Part shown: positions 13,846 through 16,318 of the stretch, in pieces
How positions within the stretch are numbered: the first letter of the stretch is position 1
How the letters are laid out: every line of letters begins with the position of its first letter
Assembly: GCA_020431945.1 (NCBI GenBank)
Contig: JAGQHH010000027.1
Span: 1 to 16,318, forward strand
Direction: 5' to 3'
From: Cyanobacteria bacterium HKST-UBA02
Lineage (GTDB): Bacteria > Cyanobacteriota > Vampirovibrionia > Obscuribacterales > Obscuribacteraceae
Length of the DNA stretch: 16,318 nucleotides
Made by a program: the position numbers and the translations under genes
Notes under the pieces: model-generated
Databases searched by the model: none
The model's input: the letters and a program-made list of their open reading frames with translations, nothing else
Told to the model about the DNA's origin: nothing

Positions 13846-16014
13846 ATGCACGACAAGGAAGACAATCCACACCCGGATTCGAGTCAGGCAGACATGGACG
13901 ACCGGGCTTCAGGCTCAGCACAGGATGCCGAGCCTTCACCCAATCTTTTTCCGGAAAACAGCGTTTATGACCTGGAGCCGATAGTCGTTCCGGAAGATCA
14001 GAAGCTCACGGGCACCCCGGCGGAAGAAGGACCCAAGCCACCGGCGTTTCCACTCCTGAAAGAATTCAAGCCCCGTCGCCAGTCCTCGGCACCGCCGCCA
14101 CCGCCTCCCACCAGACCGGCTCCGGTTCGTCCCATGCCGGTACCGGAGCCGGAAGAGCAGGACGAATTCAGCGGCGAAGAGAGCATCTATGAGCTGGAGC
14201 CTTTCGTTCTTCCCGGTCAGGAGCTCACAGTACGGGAGCAAGAACCGCAGCCGGAGCCCGAACAGGAGACCGACGGCGATCACAGGCACGAAGACGACGA
14301 AGCGGCTTATTTCAAGGTAGCCGAGACCATCTACGAGCTCGAGCCCTATGTGCCGCCGGACCAGAAACTCACCGAGACACCGGAAGAGCCGGTAGCCAGC
14401 CCCGTTGCACCGGCGGACACCAGTGCGGTGGGTACCCTGCTCTCGGATCGCTATGAGCTCCTGGATGTCCTGGGCGAGGGCGCCACCGCCGTGGTCTGCC
14501 GGGCCAGACAGAAAGCCACGGATCAGCTAGTGGCGATAAAGATCCTCAAGTCCACCGACGAAGAGCACCGGGCACGCTTTCTCAAGGAGATCGAGACCCA
14601 CAGCCGACTCGGTCATAAGAATATCGTCGGCTATATCGAGTCCATAAAGAGCAGTGATGGCCGGATGTTCCTGGTCATGGAGCGGATCAAGGGAATCAGT
14701 CTCCTGGAGATCATCAAGAAGCTCGGTCGCCAGAACGACGAAGAGAACATCGCCTCGATCCTGATTCAGGTCCTCGAAGCCCTGGAGCACGCGCACGAAA
14801 GACGAATAATCCACCGTGACCTGAAGTCCGGCAATATCATCCTGATGAAAGAGAACAATGGCGACCTGGTGGTCAAATTGCTCGATTTCGGAATCTCGAA
14901 ATTCCAGGACGAAGACCAGAGACTCACCCAGGCCGGACAGGCGCTGGGATCGCCTGTCTATATGAGCCCTGAGCAGTGCATGGGACAGGTGATCACCACC
15001 CGATCCGATCTCTATTCCCTGGGCATCGTAGCCTATGAGATGGTCACCGGCAAACCGCCCTATATGCGCCGATCGGTCATCAACATCATGGCCGCCCACT
15101 GCGATGAGACAGTGAGACCGGACCCGATAAAGCCAGTAGCGCCGGAGCTGAAATGTGTGAAGGTCCTGGAGCAGATTTTGTTGAAAGCGCTGGAAACCAA
15201 TGCTGACAAGCGCTTCCAGAGCGCCACCCAGTTCAAGGAAGCAGTCACCTACTGGATCGAGCAGGTGCGGGCCGGAAATGAAGATGCAGAATTGCCGGCA
15301 CATCTACTCGAGACCGAGACTACTATTGCAATAACCGAAATCGACGAGTGTCTCGAAGAATCCCCATCCCCTGCCGATTACGCGCCAGTGCCTCTGGAAC
15401 CTCCTTTCCTGGCCTCCGGTCCCAGCCAGGAGCCCGCTCCACCGCCGCAGCCGGTCCCTCTCCAGAGCGACGCCGGAACAATAACAGGAACAGCGACGGT
15501 GTCCGATCAAGACATCATCAGGGCTTCGCGAAACGACGCCCAGCGCCAGCTCCTCAAGACCACCCAGGAGCTTCGCCGGCGTGAGGCTTATTCGGGCAAG
15601 GAAGAGAAAGCTCCTGAAACGAAAAGCAGCTCCATGCGCTCGTCCATGGTGGAGATCATGATCCTGGTCACGCTCACTCTTCTCATCGGAATTGCCATCG
15701 GTCATTACGGCACTGTCCACTGGGACGAGATCCGGTCGATGCTCTCGAGCTTCACGAGTCAGACAGTCGAGCAAGACAGGGGCACTACAGCCGCTCCCCA
15801 GAGCGAATCGGAGACCACCAGCACCGAAGAGACGCCGGCGGAAGAGACGGCTACTCCGGAATCATCCCAGGAGTCTTCGGAAGAAACCGGCGAAGAAACC
15901 GGCGAAGAAGCCGTAACAGAACAAACGCAAGAACCGGCTCAGCAAGACGCCGGAAGCGCACCGACCGGAGAGAGCAGCGACACCACTGGTGATGGCAGCA
16001 CCAATGAGCCGTGA
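13846..16014 (+). CDS. Membrane-anchored Ser/Thr kinase with three N-terminal [ST]xY[DE]LEP repeats
   Basis: 722 residues from ATG 13846; the frame is open to 13759 but the extension is basic and unlike the rest. Three repeats precede the kinase: SVYDLEP (39-45), SIYELEP (113-119) and TIYELEP (161-167), each followed by [IFY]V-x-P and Q-x-LT. Linkers are Pro/Glu-rich. The kinase spans about 203-470: GEGATAVV loop, Lys232 in VAIK, HRDLKSGN (323-330), DFG (347-349) and SPVYMSPEQ. Residues 480-600 are disordered, one helix follows (about 601-620, MVEIMILVTLTLLIGIAIGH), and the outer ~100 residues are Glu/Thr/Ser-rich without a recognisable sensor. Linear motifs outside the kinase may recruit or be phosphorylated by it; compare the 633-2498 protein. 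The stop codon overlaps the start of the methyltransferase gene by 11 bases. Confidence 0.95.
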   Translation: MHDKEDNPHPDSSQADMDDRASGSAQDAEPSPNLFPENSVYDLEPIVVPEDQKLTGTPAEEGPKPPAFPLLKEFKPRRQSSAPPPPPPTRPAPVRPMPVPEPEEQDEFSGEESIYELEPFVLPGQELTVREQEPQPEPEQETDGDHRHEDDEAAYFKVAETIYELEPYVPPDQKLTETPEEPVASPVAPADTSAVGTLLSDRYELLDVLGEGATAVVCRARQKATDQLVAIKILKSTDEEHRARFLKEIETHSRLGHKNIVGYIESIKSSDGRMFLVMERIKGISLLEIIKKLGRQNDEENIASILIQVLEALEHAHERRIIHRDLKSGNIILMKENNGDLVVKLLDFGISKFQDEDQRLTQAGQALGSPVYMSPEQCMGQVITTRSDLYSLGIVAYEMVTGKPPYMRRSVINIMAAHCDETVRPDPIKPVAPELKCVKVLEQILLKALETNADKRFQSATQFKEAVTYWIEQVRAGNEDAELPAHLLETETTIAITEIDECLEESPSPADYAPVPLEPPFLASGPSQEPAPPPQPVPLQSDAGTITGTATVSDQDIIRASRNDAQRQLLKTTQELRRREAYSGKEEKAPETKSSSMRSSMVEIMILVTLTLLIGIAIGHYGTVHWDEIRSMLSSFTSQTVEQDRGTTAAPQSESETTSTEETPAEETATPESSQESSEETGEETGEEAVTEQTQEPAQQDAGSAPTGESSDTTGDGSTNEP
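15880..15912 (+). repeat. 12-bp tandem repeat in kinase tail
   Basis: GAAGAAACCGGC occurs twice in direct succession, then GAAGAAGCC, encoding Glu-Glu-Thr-Gly. It lies in the Glu/Thr-rich extracytoplasmic tail and is length-variable in principle without a frame change. Confidence 0.6.
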
Positions 16015-16318
16015 AGCCCAGATTCAGTTGAGCCGCATGATCAGTGGACATTTCGTGGCTCAGATGATCTCGGTATGCGTGCGCCTGGGCATAGCGGACT
16101 GCCTCGGTGATAGCGCTCTGACATCCTCGGAGCTTGCCGAGAAGCTTTCTCTCGATGCCGGATCCCTGGAGCGAACCATGAGAGCGCTATCCACCAGCGG
16201 AGTATTCGACAAAGACGAGGAGGGACGTTACAGTCTCAGCGAGATTGGCTATTTCCTCAGAAACGATGTCCGGGGAAGTCAGGCCCCCATGGCTGCCGCA
16301 TTCAGCGATCTCTGCCAC
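16004..16318 (+). CDS. O-methyltransferase, N-terminal dimerisation domain (cut by window edge)
   Basis: 105 codons from ATG 16004, open at the window end. The translation has the winged-helix dimerisation domain of plant-type/hydroxyneurosporene-type O-methyltransferases: VRLGIADCLGDSALTSSELA, then SLERTMRALSTSGVFDKDE and YSLSEIGYFLR. These enzymes transfer a methyl group from S-adenosylmethionine to hydroxyl groups of small aromatic or polyketide-like substrates; the SAM-binding domain lies beyond the window, so substrate and activity cannot be judged. The start lies 11 bases inside the kinase gene (stop 16012-16014), a translational-coupling arrangement that implies one mRNA. No ribosome site is distinct from the kinase coding sequence. 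Confidence 0.85.
   Translation, partial: MSREAQIQLSRMISGHFVAQMISVCVRLGIADCLGDSALTSSELAEKLSLDAGSLERTMRALSTSGVFDKDEEGRYSLSEIGYFLRNDVRGSQAPMAAAFSDLCH

Noticed and set aside
14527..15303. Minus-strand open frame of 258 codons
   Set aside because: Antisense to the catalytic domain of the 13846 kinase.
1..16318. tRNA or rRNA genes, CRISPR arrays, insertion sequences, prophage
   Set aside because: No cloverleaf with a CCA-type end, no spaced direct repeats, no transposase or integrase motif and no terminal inverted repeats were found on reading both strands.

Overview
The window carries about 13 protein genes on both strands, tightly packed and often sharing promoters or overlapping ends. I see no tRNA, rRNA, CRISPR array, transposase or phage gene. 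No stretch of more than 300 bases lacks a gene; the longest gap is 193 bases (4622-4814). The style of the genes (eukaryotic-type Ser/Thr kinases, kinesin-light-chain-like TPR proteins, Sel1 repeats, long disordered acidic/proline linkers, a TadE-like pilus protein) suggests an environmental bacterium with large signalling gene families. My best guess is a non-photosynthetic cyanobacterial relative (Vampirovibrionia/Melainabacteria, Obscuribacterales). This is inference only; Planctomycetota or Myxococcota are not excluded.

Layout. (1) 1-464 minus: TadE-like pseudopilin-type protein, cut by the window edge. (2) 633-2498 plus: a large membrane protein with five near-identical VA[RK]TML[ED] repeats, an acidic Pro/Glu region, a four-cysteine domain and one membrane helix, behind a good sigma70-type promoter. 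(3) 4621-2503 minus: a DUF2207 membrane protein followed by a small glycine-zipper protein, from a promoter with a perfect TATAAT. (4) 4815-5807 plus: an unrecognised 330-residue protein with a strong ribosome site and an 8-bp inverted repeat in its leader, ending at a bidirectional terminator shared with the next block. (5) 9756-5866 minus: a kinase-like protein with a helical-repeat tail, a DUF4870-like membrane protein, and a second protein with the same four-cysteine domain as gene 2. (6) 9874-11818 plus: a soluble Ser/Thr kinase and, one base later, an alpha/beta hydrolase. (7) 12222-11689 minus: a Sel1-repeat protein whose 3' end overlaps the hydrolase by 130 bases. (8) 12305-16318 plus: a TPR protein, a membrane-anchored Ser/Thr kinase with three N-terminal repeats, and an O-methyltransferase that starts inside the kinase gene.

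How they may work together (inference). Two canonical kinases, one atypical kinase, two repeat scaffolds and two cysteine-domain membrane proteins make this look like a phospho-signalling neighbourhood. The most unusual signal is a shared short-motif logic. The gene 2 protein has five copies of T-M-L-[ED], and the 13846 kinase has three copies of [ST]-[VI]-Y-[DE]-L-E-P. Both place an acidic residue three positions after a Ser/Thr, the arrangement preferred by FHA-type phosphothreonine readers. The two cysteine domains share exactly the same spacing, C-x15-C-x2-C-x42-C, in otherwise unrelated proteins.
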